DNA of 64,000 bases. Origin: Aplectana chamaeleonis (Eukaryota > Nematoda > Chromadorea > Rhabditida > Cosmocercidae). A model generated the notes under the pieces. The model was not told where the DNA came from. It saw only the letters and a program-made list of their open reading frames with translations, and ran no database searches. The stretch is taken from positions 62,001-126,000 of the forward strand of contig JAPDOI010001423.1 in the NCBI GenBank assembly GCA_029168955.1, given 5' to 3'. Shown piece by piece: positions 43,026 to 55,129 of this stretch. Each line of letters opens with the position of its first letter. Position 1 is the first letter of the stretch. The translations under genes were made by a program, and so were the position numbers.

Positions 43026-43052
43026 ATTCGGATACTAAGTATACCGTGGCCA

Positions 43053-44690
43053 CCTCCATCTGTCTCCGCCCAGACTCCTTCCAGGAGGACAGGCTGTACG
43101 TACGAAGAAGCGTGTCTCGATTCCTATCGCGTTGTAGAGATAGACAGACAAATAAGAGTATTTTGGCGTTCTGCGCCACCAAAATCATTCATTCTTGGAA
43201 AAGAAGCTACTCAGAAAATCCACCAAAAAGCGGTCAGATTCCTGCCACGCCCACGTCGTGCCATCATTCTAGAGGGGAGCAATTTCGGAGAACTCCGAGC
43301 TTTGTCAAGGATCTCAGCCACGCTCAGATATCCGAATAAACACAAGAGTTCGAAAGTGATTTTCAGCCCCTCATGTACGGAAACGGAAACGGAACAATTC
43401 TGCACAGCCCTGGTGCTAACCGTTGCATCAAATTAGTCCTAGCGTCTAGGAAATTCTACGACTAACCTGCTTTTCTCAAAGATTCGCTCAAGGCTTGAAA
43501 ATGCAGCGAAGGCAACGAATCCAATCAATCTCTGTTTCTTTTCTAACAGAACCCAGCAATTCGTTCTATAGCATTCAGTATTTGTGAAATGCGCTTCATT
43601 GAATACGCAGGATTGATCCGCTCTTAGCATAGACCATAGCGCAGGTTTAGCTCCTGAAGAACTTTCCTAGCGTTCATAAGTTATTTTTGCCAACTCAGCT
43701 GAATCGCTGTTAATGAGGCCTTTTTCCTGTCTTCGTATCAATTCGGCGTTGTTTTTCAACATAAAACAGCGGAAGTGGTCAGAAATCAGAGCAAACATAA
43801 CGTCGGCGTGGGATCCGGAAGAGACTTCGCGTTCACTGTTGAAGGCTGGTGCAAACCCGGTGCCATATGCTATAACATATGTAGGTGCACCGAGTTCGCA
43901 CCAGCCTCAATGGGGAACGAAAAAGTCTCTTCAGGATCCATGCCGACCATATGATCGATGCGCTCTCACCTGTCGGGTCGGCGATTTTCGCTGAAGACAC
44001 ATAGGCCTTTCCCAAAATCTAGTCTGGCCAATAGACAATACGCAACCATTAGCGGTGAGCTTTGCGGCATTCGCCACACCACCATCCAGCCGGGTTTCAA
44101 TCGCGAGCGGCAACAAACTCCTACCCTGTCCATTCAGTTGGCTAAATTTTGCGAGCAGACCATAGAGACTACGCGCCCCATACATGGACACACGGAGACG
44201 ATCCCACGACAGGAGATTATTTGTTGTAACGAAGTGCTACTCCTTTAATACATAAAGTGCATCTACGTGTGAACGTCCTCCCGCGCATTCAGCGTGCGCG
44301 TCAAGCGGCTTCGCGTCAGGAGTATACGGACGAGTTTCACTCAACGAAAACAGCTGATTTCAACTGTGAATATCCACTACTTTCGTCTCCTTTCACTTTT
44401 TCCATGAATTTTAGGTGAGTTCTCTTACGAAGTGTTCAAACTAACTGTTTGTGAGATTTTGATATCTATGGGGTGCGGTTGACTGGCCCGGTTTGATGAA
44501 TTTCGAGTTTTCTCTTTTTCTGTATATAATTGTTCCGATTTTTCTGATATTTTGTCATTAACACTGCATGAGCTGATCCGTTTGTGATGTTTCTTGCCCT
44601 TTTTAGGCCTCTCTCTCCTGCTAAAAAACAATCAACGAACTTGATGCATCCTTTTCTAATAGAAGAAGCCCCGCAATAATGTATCGTCGT
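43053..44690. other. No supported gene, one palindromic element
   Basis: At 43800-43965 a foldback has the words GGCTGGTGCAAACCCGGTGC and GCACCGAGTTCGCACCAGCC, related to the element at 57640-57935. At 43380-43420 GGAAACGGAACAATT leads to CACAGCCCTG, a possible partner of 28528. The other ORFs are unsupported. Confidence 0.45.
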
Positions 44691-44696
44691 TCTCTA

Positions 44697-45180
44697 GGCG
44701 CCGAATCCGCAGTTGTGCTGCCGACCGTGTGCGTGGCTACGTCATGGAAACGAAATGGGTCAGGGTCTCATTTTTCTCCTGGCCACCACTCCCTCCTCAA
44801 CTCTCCTTTTCCCTTCCTCTCCTTTCCATCCTTCTCTCATCTACTTATATGTTATACGTGCATAAAAATCAAGACTCACCAATTTTTTGCCGCTTCTGCG
44901 CTACCCTGCAATTCAAACCATCCAGCGTTGGTGATAAACACAAATGAGCTGCGAAATCCGCAAAATTCAAGCACGAGCGACTATTAGAAAGTTATTAAGC
45001 AAGTTCGAAGATGAGGAAAGAGGATGGAAAGGAAGGAAAGGGAAAATAAAGATGAGGAAGGAGTGCCTGCCATGAGAAAAATGAAACGCTGCGCCTTATC
45101 GGTCGTTTTTTCCATGACGGCGCCACCCCACACGCTCGAGACGAGCAACCCTGCATTCGACGCGGCTCCCGCCACCTAGG
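44697..45180. mobile_element. Foldback element with arms of about 150 bases
   Basis: The left arm (44697-44850) and right arm (44998-45180) are diverged reverse complements sharing TCATGGAAA, TTTCATTTTTCTC, CACTCC and TTTCCATCC words. The Ser/Phe/Pro ORFs on each strand are mirrored by this. Confidence 0.65.
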
Positions 45181-45549
45181 GAATGACGATAGGCTCACAA
45201 AAGTCAGTTTTCAATAATAGTGTTTCCAAATGTTCAGTGATTGAGCTCGACTTGCAATCCCTAGCAAGTTTAGCAGAATTTACCCGCCGGAATGACACCC
45301 TCGATCAACTTTTGGATTCAACAGAAGGTGTAAGAAGCAAAAAAAAAAACATCGGCCGGATTAGTATATCTAGTGTTCATCACGAAATGCAAGAGAAATA
45401 ATTGGGAACGCCACTGCAAAGAAGTCGTTTCGAAAGCTTCTCGTGTAGCCAATTGGATCCTGAAATCTCTGCAACACCCATGACTCGAACATTTTAGGAA
45501 AGCATTCATGATCTATTGCCAGCCGCTCTTCAGATGCTGCACGCAGGTT

Positions 45550-45650
45550 TGTCACCATCAGGGTTGTGCGGCAAATGCCGACTGCCGTTCGCCGGCCTTT
45601 TTGAAGTGTGCCGTTGCCGTTTTCCAAAATTTTCGCTTTTAAAAAGCTGT
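45550..45650 (+). repeat. CAGGG-ended terminus with TTTGCCG words
   Basis: CAGGGTTGTGCGGCAAATGC starts here. A matching inverted end (GCCGCACACCCCTG) preceded by TTTGCCG words lies at 50780-50874. The 5.2-kb gap and unmatched flanks leave the pairing open. Confidence 0.45.
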
Positions 45651-46990
45651 GTTCACGATAGATTTCACTTCCAAAATATCCACGGAATACGGAAGGTCTG
45701 GCGCCCTATATAGCAAGATATGCTTTAAAAAGACGCGGAAGATACGTTTTTTGAGCCAAAATAGGCCCTCCCTTGTTTACGCTAATTTCTGAGCGTGGAG
45801 GAATTGACCGCTATAAAGGATGATGCCTATCAGTTCAATCAAGCGATCAACTCACTTATCAGCACGTCCTTGACTTGATCATTCCTATAATCTGAGTGTT
45901 CATTTGTTGACATCTAGTGGGCGTAAATGGGGCACGGGCGGTTCTGGGCCTCCATCACGCTTGTTCGCAGTCTTTATTTTGTCACTTCTGGCTCGTTTTC
46001 TACCGCGTTCTTCCGACACTGGGAGCCTCGAATCCTTTTCGCCTACCATTTCACAGTGGAAAGTGATCGAGGATGATTATCGTGAACGCTGCCTCTGAGG
46101 CAAACTTTCGGTAAAAATGCTTTCAAAAACAGGGTTCTTTGTGCTTCCTCACCGCAGCTTCTGTGTTGGTCAGCTATTCGAAGCGTTAAAGACAGCAGAC
46201 ACGGTAGAAAAAGTTGTTGAGATAACTACGTTTCTGGAGTCGCATGGCTCCTAATAGACTGACTGCTCACGCAGTTGGAAGCGTCAAAAACGAGTCAAAA
46301 CTACTAAATTTCAGCAATGAAAATCGAAAAGTTTCTGCAACCCCGCCCCAAAATACAAACTCGTCCAGTTTGATAGTACTAATACGGTCCCTTTGGCTGG
46401 TTTTTGATGCATCCAACGAGGTTAACGTTCCAGTACAGGCTGTAAGAGTATATCGGCTTCTTTATCTCAACCGTTTTATAGCTAATATTCGCTGTTTCAA
46501 CCGCGCGCCGTAAAACTCGTCCACTTTCACCTGATAACAGAACAACCGTTATTCCTCTATTTGCACACAGTTTTCGCCCGTTTTTTCGTCAGTTTCCAAT
46601 ACAGCTAGCCCCAAATCTTTGATTTATGTCATAATATCGATACCATTTTTTGAGCGTGCCTGCTGCCTTTAACAACTGATTAACTTGACTAGTTCCCGTT
46701 CATATAATGTGTAGTTGTACCCAACGAATCTGTAACTAACGAAAGTATTTTAAATAGATTATCAGATACGTTTCTTCAATTTTAAATTTCTTTGCTGCTT
46801 ACCCCTCTGACGCACCGGTTCGATTCGAGCGCGGTCAGAACGAGGTTGGACCGTTGAACCGCTCGAAACGAAAAAAGCGGCGGGGTCAACCCGAAACGTG
46901 GCTCGTTCGTTTCGGGAATGACATCGGTCGTCATTTCAAAGCCGGGATTGCAGTCTCTATGATTTCGTATCTACTCCGTGGATCGTGGCT
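45650..46990. other. No supported gene
   Basis: Short open frames only. At 46060-46100 ATTATCGTGAACGCTGCCT resembles the right end of the family C MITE. At 46820-46880 the words CGGTTCGATTCGAGCG and CGCTCGAAACG form a weak palindrome. Confidence 0.4.
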
Positions 46991-47002
46991 CGGTCCACCT
47001 TT

Positions 47003-47275
47003 TATAGCAAGGATTCTAATAAGATGATGACGTCATCATCTTGTTACCATTGATTCTACACCATATACCCTTCACAGCTGCTATCGTGATGACGTCACCC
47101 TTGAATTTCGGAGCATTGTGGCTATATGGCTCTGCCAACATGCTCGAAAAATCAAGGATTACGTCGTCGCGGTGACAGCTATGAAGGGTTCAGAAGCGTA
47201 GAATCGACGGCTAACTAACAAGGTGCTGACGTCATCATACTAATTTGACTATGAGAATCCTACAATTCAAGAAAT
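47003..47275. mobile_element. Foldback element with TGACGTCAT
   Basis: GCAAGGATTCTAATAAGATG and ATGACGTCATCATCTTGTTA on the left mirror TAACAAGGTGCTGACGTCAT and AGAATCCTACAATTC on the right. The inner part also pairs (CCCTTCACAGCTGCTATCG against TGACAGCTATGAAGGG). Confidence 0.7.
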
Positions 47276-49400
47276 ACTCGAATTTATCAACCTCAACAAT
47301 CAGTTGTCTAGTGATTCGTTTCCACTGATTTATAGTTCAGAGCTTTTTGTTCATTCTTGCCCTGTTTTTCTTCTTATGCTGTCGTTTTCGGAGCTAAATT
47401 CCGGTCACCAATTGTTGATTACCGCTCTTGCATCATGCAACACGATAATAATCATGGTGGAAGAAAGGTGAATCGTGCCGGGACTAAGAGGTAACTATTT
47501 TTAGTCAGCCTGGCCATTCACGCATGAAATGCACATCTCTAGAACCGTTTTTGACGTAGAATCCGATTACGATGTTCGCAGGTGCCTAAAACCACTCTGA
47601 AAAAAATTATATGCGTTCTTCAAAGCCTGAAGGCAAGGTAAGGGGCGGTAACATCGAATTTTAGGGTGTTTTGAGAAAAAATCGGATTCGGCTTACAGCT
47701 CGTATTGTAGGGGTACTTTAGGGTGCAGAACACGAATTTTGAAGTCTGTTGGTTGGAATTCTGAAGTTTATTCTAGGTTACGGTAGGTACCATGCCATTT
47801 TGGCGGCAAAACCTACCTTAGTATTTCGGAAATCGACAAATGGACACTAAATCCGTATTCATCAGCCCCGAATAACCCCCGCATACAAATTTTGAGTCAA
47901 ATCTGAGAGGTGTAGTTGGGGGTGTAGTTTTGAGCGCTGAACACAATCATTATATCCGTTTCCGGATTTTGCAGAGAATAATGCGCGTTTCGGAAAAGGT
48001 GCAATAGGTGCGAAAATCTGTCGAAAGACGCTTACAACTTTTTTCAGAGTGGATTAATGCTGGGACCTCTCGATGGGTGAAATTTTCACTTGGGTACTAA
48101 TTTCTTCTAATCTTTTCCTCATGATGGGACAAGCTTAAAACGACGCGAGCAAAGAACAATTAGGGCAATATTGGTGCTGTTCTCTGCGTTGTCACCATGG
48201 AGTAGATCTCATATAATATCAAGGGGAGAGGGACTTTAGGATAAAATCAGAAATCACCGGTGTAATTAAAGACTCGTTAACGCTATTCGCACCGCGGCTC
48301 GCTCGCCGGAAGGCCCCCACCACTTCGAGAGAGGGAGCGGACAGCTACGATCGCGCGGCGGTTTCCGCGCGGCGAGTTATGCAGGCTCAATTGCTGCCTC
48401 TCGGATTATGATTGGACTACAGGCGGTAACCGATCCACTGCCAGTATAATGATTAGGAGGATTGATAGTACATGTACATTATATATTACATGAGCATGTA
48501 TAATTGCTTTTCCTAAATATTTAAAAACAAAATAATTATGTGAGATTCACTAGAATATTACACGCGGAAAATTATTAATTCACATAAGTATTTGGTGATA
48601 TAAGTGCTGAAGAATCACACAGCTGAGTTTGCTGCAAAACACGACATCTTCGTGCAGTACTCCATAATCTCGTCCCGAGAAACGCCAGTCCATCATTACG
48701 CGTTGATGAAACGGTCTACGATTAGCACATAACCACCCGCTTGCACCCACAATGGTAAACAATTGTTTTCGCTGATTTTTTCTATGAATATTGAAATATT
48801 TTATTCCAATGATTATTTTATTTAAATTCCATGGGTTCCATCAAGTAGTTCAATTCTCATATTCCACGCATCCACATTCATTTATTTATCGATGAAACTT
48901 TCGCTGCAAACTGTTACTTAATTTCGATGATTCGATGATGATTATCGATTATTTTATTTTATTTCGATGATTATTTCAAGATTTGTTCGATGATGTTATT
49001 ATATTACATTTCTATGATTAATTCATTTAAATTCCATAGATTCTAATCAAGGAATTCATTTTTCAAGTTCCACGCATCCACATTCATTTATTTATAAATT
49101 TTACTAAGACGTGTGTAATGTCATGTGTATAAGAATACACATAAAGTATGGACAATGAGATAATTGCCATTCTATGATATATTAGACCCAATCTTGAGGT
49201 TACTCGTAGTAAGTTAATCAAAAGAGGAAAGGTATGAAAGAGAAGTTGACAAAGTTCGTTCCGCCCCTGGCCTCAGACGAACTTTATCAAACAGCTCCTC
49301 AGTGAGGAACAGAACTGTCGATGTGAAAAAAGGATGAAAACGAAAGTATGAGTTGAGCAGAGTGAAGTAGTGTTAGAAACGTTAGGAAGAGGTATTATGG
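47276..49400. other. No supported gene, AT-rich with a duplicated block
   Basis: At 47640-48010 GAACACGAATTT words recur as inside the 33420 element. At 48815-48890 and 49022-49095 a block with TTTAAATTCCAT and CCACGCATCCACATTCATTT is directly duplicated about 207 bases apart. Confidence 0.45.
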
Positions 49401-49407
49401 CAAGAGG

Positions 49408-49790
49408 CTATAGTATGTATACTCTCAATATCAGAATGAAGTCCATATGATCAATTCCTAATTTTATTCTACCATTAATCATTTTTATAATGACGTCCAA
49501 ATAATTGCATTTACAGGGATTAGTGTGCGTCTTTTTGAGTTCCAATGCATTCTTGTATATTAGTGAAATTTGACTATCCACAAATGTCTCATTTTTATTA
49601 TGGATCATGAGCAAGTCATTCATATACCTAAAGGGTTCGAAAAGTACAGAATTTTCGATTGTCGCGCTAATAGAGTACCTATATTCCAGCATGAACAATG
49701 TTATATCGGCTCACAATGAGCTGAAGTTACCTCCCTGAGGAACTCCTTTACCTTTCCTGTAGCCTCACAAGGGTAACCATTCAATCGTAG
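49408..49790 (-). pseudogene. Degenerate Penelope-like reverse transcriptase fragment
   Basis: On the minus strand, KGVPQGGNFSSL is followed by an in-frame stop, then ADITLFMLEYRY, RYMNDLLMIHN and CNYLDVIIKMINGRI. This order (PQG motif, catalytic Y-x-D-D equivalent, NYLD) fits the RT of Penelope-like or related elements. The catalytic DD is N-D here. A frameshift just upstream and the stop show that it is dead. Confidence 0.6.
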
Positions 49791-49799
49791 CTTGAAGTA

Positions 49800-51240
49800 A
49801 GCAAAATTGAAATCCTTGAGCTTGAAACTTGCTTCAAACAGTAAAAACTGTGACTCCGATTATAACCTAAACCGCGCGCTGCTGATCGCGGTGTGAACTG
49901 TCTTTCGCCATCAATACCGACCAATCATCGCGCATTCACCCTTCTATTCCCACCTGATTGTGGTACCAGTATCGTCTACAATCTTTGGGTCGACGCACAA
50001 TCCCATCGCACCAAGCTTGCTTACGGTTTGCTGATCGTCCCCGGATCGACTAGGCTGGGACTCGCTGGCCGCAGGCTCCTTTCAGAAAATCCTTTGCGGC
50101 CCTGTCACACTTTGTTGCACTGCTCATGAAGACGCCCATCTTTTGAATTCCAAGCATTGATTTGTACGGAAACTTCAAATGGAGAGGAATTACCAGAATT
50201 ATCGCCGGTGATGGAGAAGCTTACAGCCTTGTTGATCTTGGTAGTGACTCCTCATCACCTTAGGGTTCTAATGTATAGGGTTTTTCTTCCTGTGAAGGCT
50301 ATTGAAACGTCAGGCTCATGGTAACTGGCCGATATTGCATGAAATACGACATGACTAACAAGGAAGGATTGCCTACACCAGATGGATGTTCGGGATGCAC
50401 ACCAATATCCCACACTCAGAATCTGCTAAATGCCTCAGACAGTCATTAGAAAGGTTTGAATTTGAACAAGGTCAGAACGGCTCGGCCGAAGTGGGTAGAG
50501 CTGATTTAACGATTGAACTACCTTTGCGTGTGTTCAGAATAGATCAGAATTTGGGCAGCAGTGCATAATTTCTGATCTAAACAGGTTCAGAATTAATCAG
50601 GTTCCGGCTTTGATCAAATTTTCAAATTTCTAGGGACTGCCTGAGGAATTCAGCAGATTCTGAGCATGGGATACTGGAACACTGTCCTCCCTCTAGAACA
50701 TATGAAAATTGCATCCCGAGACTCCACCTGAAGTTGGCAACCCTCCCTTGTACGCAAATGTTGGAGTATTATAGCACATAACAGACTTTGCCGTTTTGCC
50801 GTTTGCCGGTCATTTTTGGGGTTTGCCGTTGCCGTTTGCCGAAATTTTAAATTCCTTTGCCGCACACCCCTGATCGAGATGCTACATCGTACCTCTACGA
50901 CCAACTTTCCCTTCTGGAGAACCGTTTGGCTCGGAGGCGTAGGAGCTACTGCACTTTTTCTGCCAACTTCTTGAGCATCAAAAAACTTACTCCTTTTAGC
51001 TCGCGCTTGGTGCTCCGATGGAAAATATACTCGTCGAAGTTCTACTGGAGAAAGCTGCTGAAATCATGCCAGGATGTAGTTTATCTCCAGCAGGGCGAAA
51101 ACCACCTAATTTGTTCAGTCGCGTTATTCCTGCGCTTCGCTGCTGAAAACACTGTTTGCGTTGTCCTCCGCGAATTCACCACGTCTGATCCGTTCGAATC
51201 CCTCGAGCGCAATTTCGACTGTCCGGAAAGTGCTCATTCC
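49800..51240. other. No supported gene
   Basis: Open frames at 49893-50129, 50386-50568 and 50857-51300 have no recognised domain. At 50560-50610 CAGAATTTGGGCAGC and GATCTAAACAGGTTCAGAAT words repeat. The CAGGG-ended terminus of the TTTGCCG type ends at 50874. Confidence 0.4.
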
Positions 51241-51246
51241 CAATTG

Positions 51247-51465
51247 CTGAGATCTGTGAGACGCCGCAACAAATATTTCTTCCGCGTTTCCGAGGGGTAG
51301 TTGTCCCTCAAAAATTTCGAGTTCATTCAAAGTCCCGTTTGTTTCGTAACTTTCGCTGAGATCTGTGAGACGCCGCAACAAATATTTCTTCCGCGTTTCC
51401 GAGGGGTAGTTGTCCCTCAAAAATTTCGAGTTCATTCAAAGTCCCGTTTGTTTCGTAACTTTCGA
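51247..51465 (+). repeat. Perfect tandem duplication, 2 x 109 bp
   Basis: The unit starting CTGAGATCTGTGAGACGCCG and ending TTTCGTAACTTTCG occurs twice, at 51247 and 51356, with no difference that I can see. The event is recent or an assembly artefact. The minus-strand ORF across it shows the duplicated peptide in two frames. Confidence 0.9.
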
Positions 51466-51639
51466 CGATGAAATGTTTGCATCTGTTCTATAGTTCTGAA
51501 TCCTAGTGTCCTACAGGCTTATATGCGTTTTGGTTTAGTTTTCTTCTGTCGGTTTTCTCTTGTTTCAGCAGCATGCATAAGCTATGCCTTATATATTTGA
51601 TACTCATTTTTGAGTTGCTCATTTTTTAGTTCAATTGCT

Positions 51640-51912
51640 GCCCTTATGACGACGATTTTGTCTTGTATTCCATTTTTCCTGTCACTTATGTGTTTGTCTA
51701 AGATTGCTGTTTTCTGCTGTATCGTTGTTTTGATGCATAAATGTCGTCTCTATTATACCATGCTTTTGTAAGCTCGTGTAAGCCTTTACGATGACAATTT
51801 CGTCTTGTCATCCATTTTTCTGATACACTTATGTGTTTGTCTTAGACTGTTGTTTTCTGTTGTACCGTTGTTTCGATGCATAGGTGTCTTCTCTATCATG
51901 TCATGCTTCTGT
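51640..51912 (+). repeat. Diverged tandem duplication of about 145 bp
   Basis: Two copies share ATTTTGTCTTGT, ATCCATTTTTC, CACTTATGTGTTTGTCT, TGTTTTCTG and TCGTTGTTT words, at 51640-51775 and 51785-51912. Several substitutions separate them. Confidence 0.65.
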
Positions 51913-52228
51913 AAACTCGTCGTCGCGATACATTTGCGGGTTTCATAATTTGCTTGCATCCCATTTGTAATCCTTTCGCATGTCGACTCTCTGAGCTATA
52001 TTTGCTTTTTCAGGAATGCATATGTACAATATGTGTGTTTGTCCGGTACACGTATGTATCCTTTATCCGTAGTATTAGTAAATATACAGTATCCTCTAGG
52101 CATTATTCAAATCTTTAGAATGACTCGCACAACACTGTGCCGAGTACATTTATGTGTCTAGTAAACGCGTTTGCGGAACAAAAATAAAATTATATCTACT
52201 TTGGAGTGAAGACCCCCGACGTGGCAGA

Positions 52229-52496
52229 AAAAAGCGGTTCGGTCATCGGTCGAATCGCACTGGTGCCTGAGCTGGTCACCATTCTCCTTTAAGGATTACG
52301 AAATCGTTTAAAACGTGCAAATGTGAATGCGTTTTCTACAAAGTATTTTCTACGCAATAAGTGTGGAACGTCATCACTAGGCTCAAAATCTTAGGGATCG
52401 AAACCCTACGATTTCGAAGAACTGAATTCGATTAGCGTTTAGGTCTCAGGCACCAGTTCAATTCGACCGATGGCCTGACCGCTTTTTTTTGCCGCT
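52229..52496. mobile_element. MITE with 45-base terminal inverted repeats
   Basis: GGCAGAAAAAAGCGGTTCGG and CGAATCGCACTGGTGCCTGA on the left mirror TCAGGCACCAGTTCAATTCG and GACCGCTTTTTTTTGCC on the right. The interior of about 175 bases is noncoding. Confidence 0.75.
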
Positions 52497-53418
52497 TCAG
52501 GGCAAACGAGAGACGTTTCGGCAAAGCTCCGCCCTCCTTCTATACGAAAGAAAAGGGAGACGTTGGGGGTTGACGCCGTGGTAATCAATCAACTCGATTG
52601 GACCGACAGCGAAACAAAACATTGCCAAATTTGGAAAGGGCTGCCTCCTGCACTACGAGATGCCGTCAAATCCTTCAGAAAAGGATTCTCATTAATTTCT
52701 TTCTCTACTGTTAGTCAGCCTCATCAAATCGGCCGATATTTATCCGTTTTTGACTTGAAAATTGGATCCGTTTGGTGAATATAAACCCACCCCGGGCGAT
52801 ATTATTTCTAGATCTTCTTGAAACATATTCGTCAACTTCTGTTGCTTCTTGATGTAAGAAATCATGACTTAAGCGGGAAGAAAGCGAACACCGTAGTGCA
52901 GGTCTACAAAATGTAAAGCATGGCGATTTCGCTCGGACTCCCACCAGGGGTGCGCACTTATCGTTTACCGCCTTACCGATTTAGCGGGCGTTTTCGGTAA
53001 ACTTTTACCGACTTAATTTCGAAATTTTCCGATCAAACTTAAGCAACTTTTTTCGCTAAATGAATCCATTTCTCGCCTTAATTGCATGAATAAAGCCTGT
53101 TTCGACCCGCATAAAAGCACATTTTCTAGCATTCTCCTGCTACTGGTTACCGTGTCTTTCTTTCAAGGAACTTTGATATTCCCTTTTGTGTTGTTCTAGC
53201 GTTTGGCTTTTCAAAAATAGATCTTGATGCCTTCACTAGTGCTAAGTCATGCTCTTCTATCAGGACGGTTGGGAGTATGAATTGAGTCAAATCCATACCA
53301 GCCAAAAAAATTTATTTTGTTCATTAGAGAAGCGGAAAGAATGTTCTCCTCACCCGGTTTGAGGAAGGACCGCCTTAAAAAAATCCTGGGGTTTTCTGAA
53401 GGAAGATCTAGATCTGAT
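52497..53418. other. No supported gene
   Basis: One 71-codon frame at 52563 without a domain. At 52947 a CAGGGGTGCGCACTTATCG start is followed by TTACCG words, another member of the CAGGGG-ended family. Confidence 0.4.
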
Positions 53419-53905
53419 CCCTAAAGGTAGTGTTCACGATGATCTTCTTTCCCGTGTTTTCTACTCAAAACAATACGATGGCCACCAAGTGTTTCCAAAA
53501 TTACGAAGAAACGGTTTGAAACGCACTAAAACGTCTTCTTTCGATGACATTATATTCTGGGCTGGACTAGTTGTCCGGTTGGATGAACATGTTCACGGGT
53601 GGTTGTCACCGGTGGAAAACGGGGCTTATCAAAAATGAAAGAATTTTTCAGGCAAAACAGTATCAGTTAGGGTCCGAAGGAAAGAACAGAGCAACAGAGA
53701 AAAGCGAGTTGCAAAAGACGGGTCCACAAAAGATTTCATTGTCAGAACGAACAGTTCCAGTGAGAATAAAATGGTGGGGTGAGAGTAAAAGATTTAGTGC
53801 CCTTCTGTTGCGTTTTTCCCGATTTCTTCGTCATTTCAGTTCTATTCGGAGGCCAAACAATCGATGACTTACTTGACTTAATCGGTTGGCTTTCGCCTGA
53901 CGCGG

Positions 53906-54325
53906 TCATTCCGCATCTTCACCGAGGTGTGTCGTCCTAGTAGTCAGCCGTGTCCATTTTTCACGGTCTTCAGCCACAATTTGAACACATTCCATCCAGC
54001 TGTCACTATTCCATTTCTTGCGAAACGAAACATCGCGCCTGAACTGTCTTTCGATGCCGAGTGACTTCAAATCCTCTTTAACCACATCCGTCCAGAACTT
54101 TCGCCTACGCCCAGGTGGCCGTTTCCAGACAGGATTTGGAAGCATTCTTAAAGCGTGTTGTACGAGACGATCCGGCGTTCTTCTTAGTATATGCCCGAGC
54201 AGTCGAAGTCGACTTTCCATTGCTGCTTGAGATGGCGTTAGGAGATGCTGGCACCTCCCTCGTGTCAAGCGTTTATGTACTGCGTCGATTTCCTCGTAAA
54301 GGTCTTCGTTATGGCATACACGCGG
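53906..54325 (-). pseudogene. LINE C-terminal region after the nonsense codon
   Basis: In the same frame as the RT palm: PRVCHNEDLYEEIDAVHKR, RLRLLGHILRR, KRPPGRRRKFWTDVVKEDL and RTTHLGEDAE. These are the characteristic end of this LINE group in hookworms as I recall them. The stop lies at about 53905 or shortly beyond. Confidence 0.85.
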
Positions 54326-55129
54326 TCAGATATATCCAAGCAAACGCCTAAAAAGCTTCCTCTCCGTGCAATCCAACCTTTCCATCTGCGTCTTCGGTGC
54401 TGCCCACGTCTCCGATCCGTACATCATGATAGGGCGAATAGCGGATAGGTAGACGCGCAACTTGACTTCCTTCGCGATGGTGGTAGACCACAAACACTTG
54501 GTTAGAGAATTAAATGCAGACGTAGCTTTCGCACATCGTTCTCGAATATCCACTGCATAACTACCATCGTTCTTCAGCAAACAGCCCAAATAACAGAAAT
54601 CGTCCACCAGTTCGATACGTTGTCCGTCCACACAAACTCCCGTAGAAGGCCTCTGAGAGACCCACATCTGCTTGCATGTGTCCGGACGAAGACGAAGTCC
54701 ATAGGCTGCGGCATACTTCGGAACGAGGTTCACAATCCTTTGCAGTTTTGCGTTGTTTTCAGCGAATAACACGATGTCGTCGGCGTACTCCAGGTCGACA
54801 AGGGAGCGTCCTGATGGTGTTAGGATCACATCCGCAGGAAACTGTTCTGCAAGTCTACGCATGATGTCATCAACGGCGAAGTTGAAAAGAAGAGGTCCTG
54901 CGACGGCTCCTTGCCTTACTCCTGCTTTCACCTCGAAAGCTGACGTAAATCCGACAGGTGTACGAACTGCTGCTGTTGTTCCTTTGTTCATGTCCTCGAT
55001 TAACCGAACATACATTTCCGGGACTCCATCTGCTCGCAGAGCATTGAGCAATCGATCACGATGAGGAGAGTCGAACGCGGCTTCAAAGTCCAAAAAGCAA
55101 GCTGTAATGGCTTCGAATACCGCTGCCAC
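54326..55129 (-). pseudogene. LINE reverse transcriptase palm
   Basis: Carries CFLDFEAAFDSPHR (motif A), GVRQGAVAGPLLFN (motif B) and LVDLEYADDIVLFAEN (catalytic YADD), then YLGCLLKNDG and MMYGSETWAAPK. It ends at a TGA after LFRRLLGYI, where the family has Trp, so a simple TGG to TGA change is likely. Confidence 0.9.

Larger units (their letters stand above)
39119..43052. mobile_element. Composite GGATAT-array element containing a LINE
   Basis: The left edge (GTGGCCTATACTTGTTATCC) and right edge (GGATACTAAGTATACCGTGG) are imperfect inverted repeats. Next to each lies an array of diverged TTCGGATATTGG/TTATCCG words (39170-39315 and 42700-43025). The space between is filled by TGTGTATG microsatellites and a LINE, so the LINE inserted later. 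Confidence 0.5.

Noticed and set aside
42694..43026. Phe/Tyr/Pro-rich 110-residue ORF
   Set aside because: Translation of the TTTTATCCG array.
46800..46880. B-box-like GGTTCGATTCG as a tRNA gene
   Set aside because: No A box or cloverleaf pairing upstream.
50857..51300. 147-residue plus-strand ORF and its antisense partner
   Set aside because: No domain, overlapping frames on both strands, and it runs into a recent tandem duplication.
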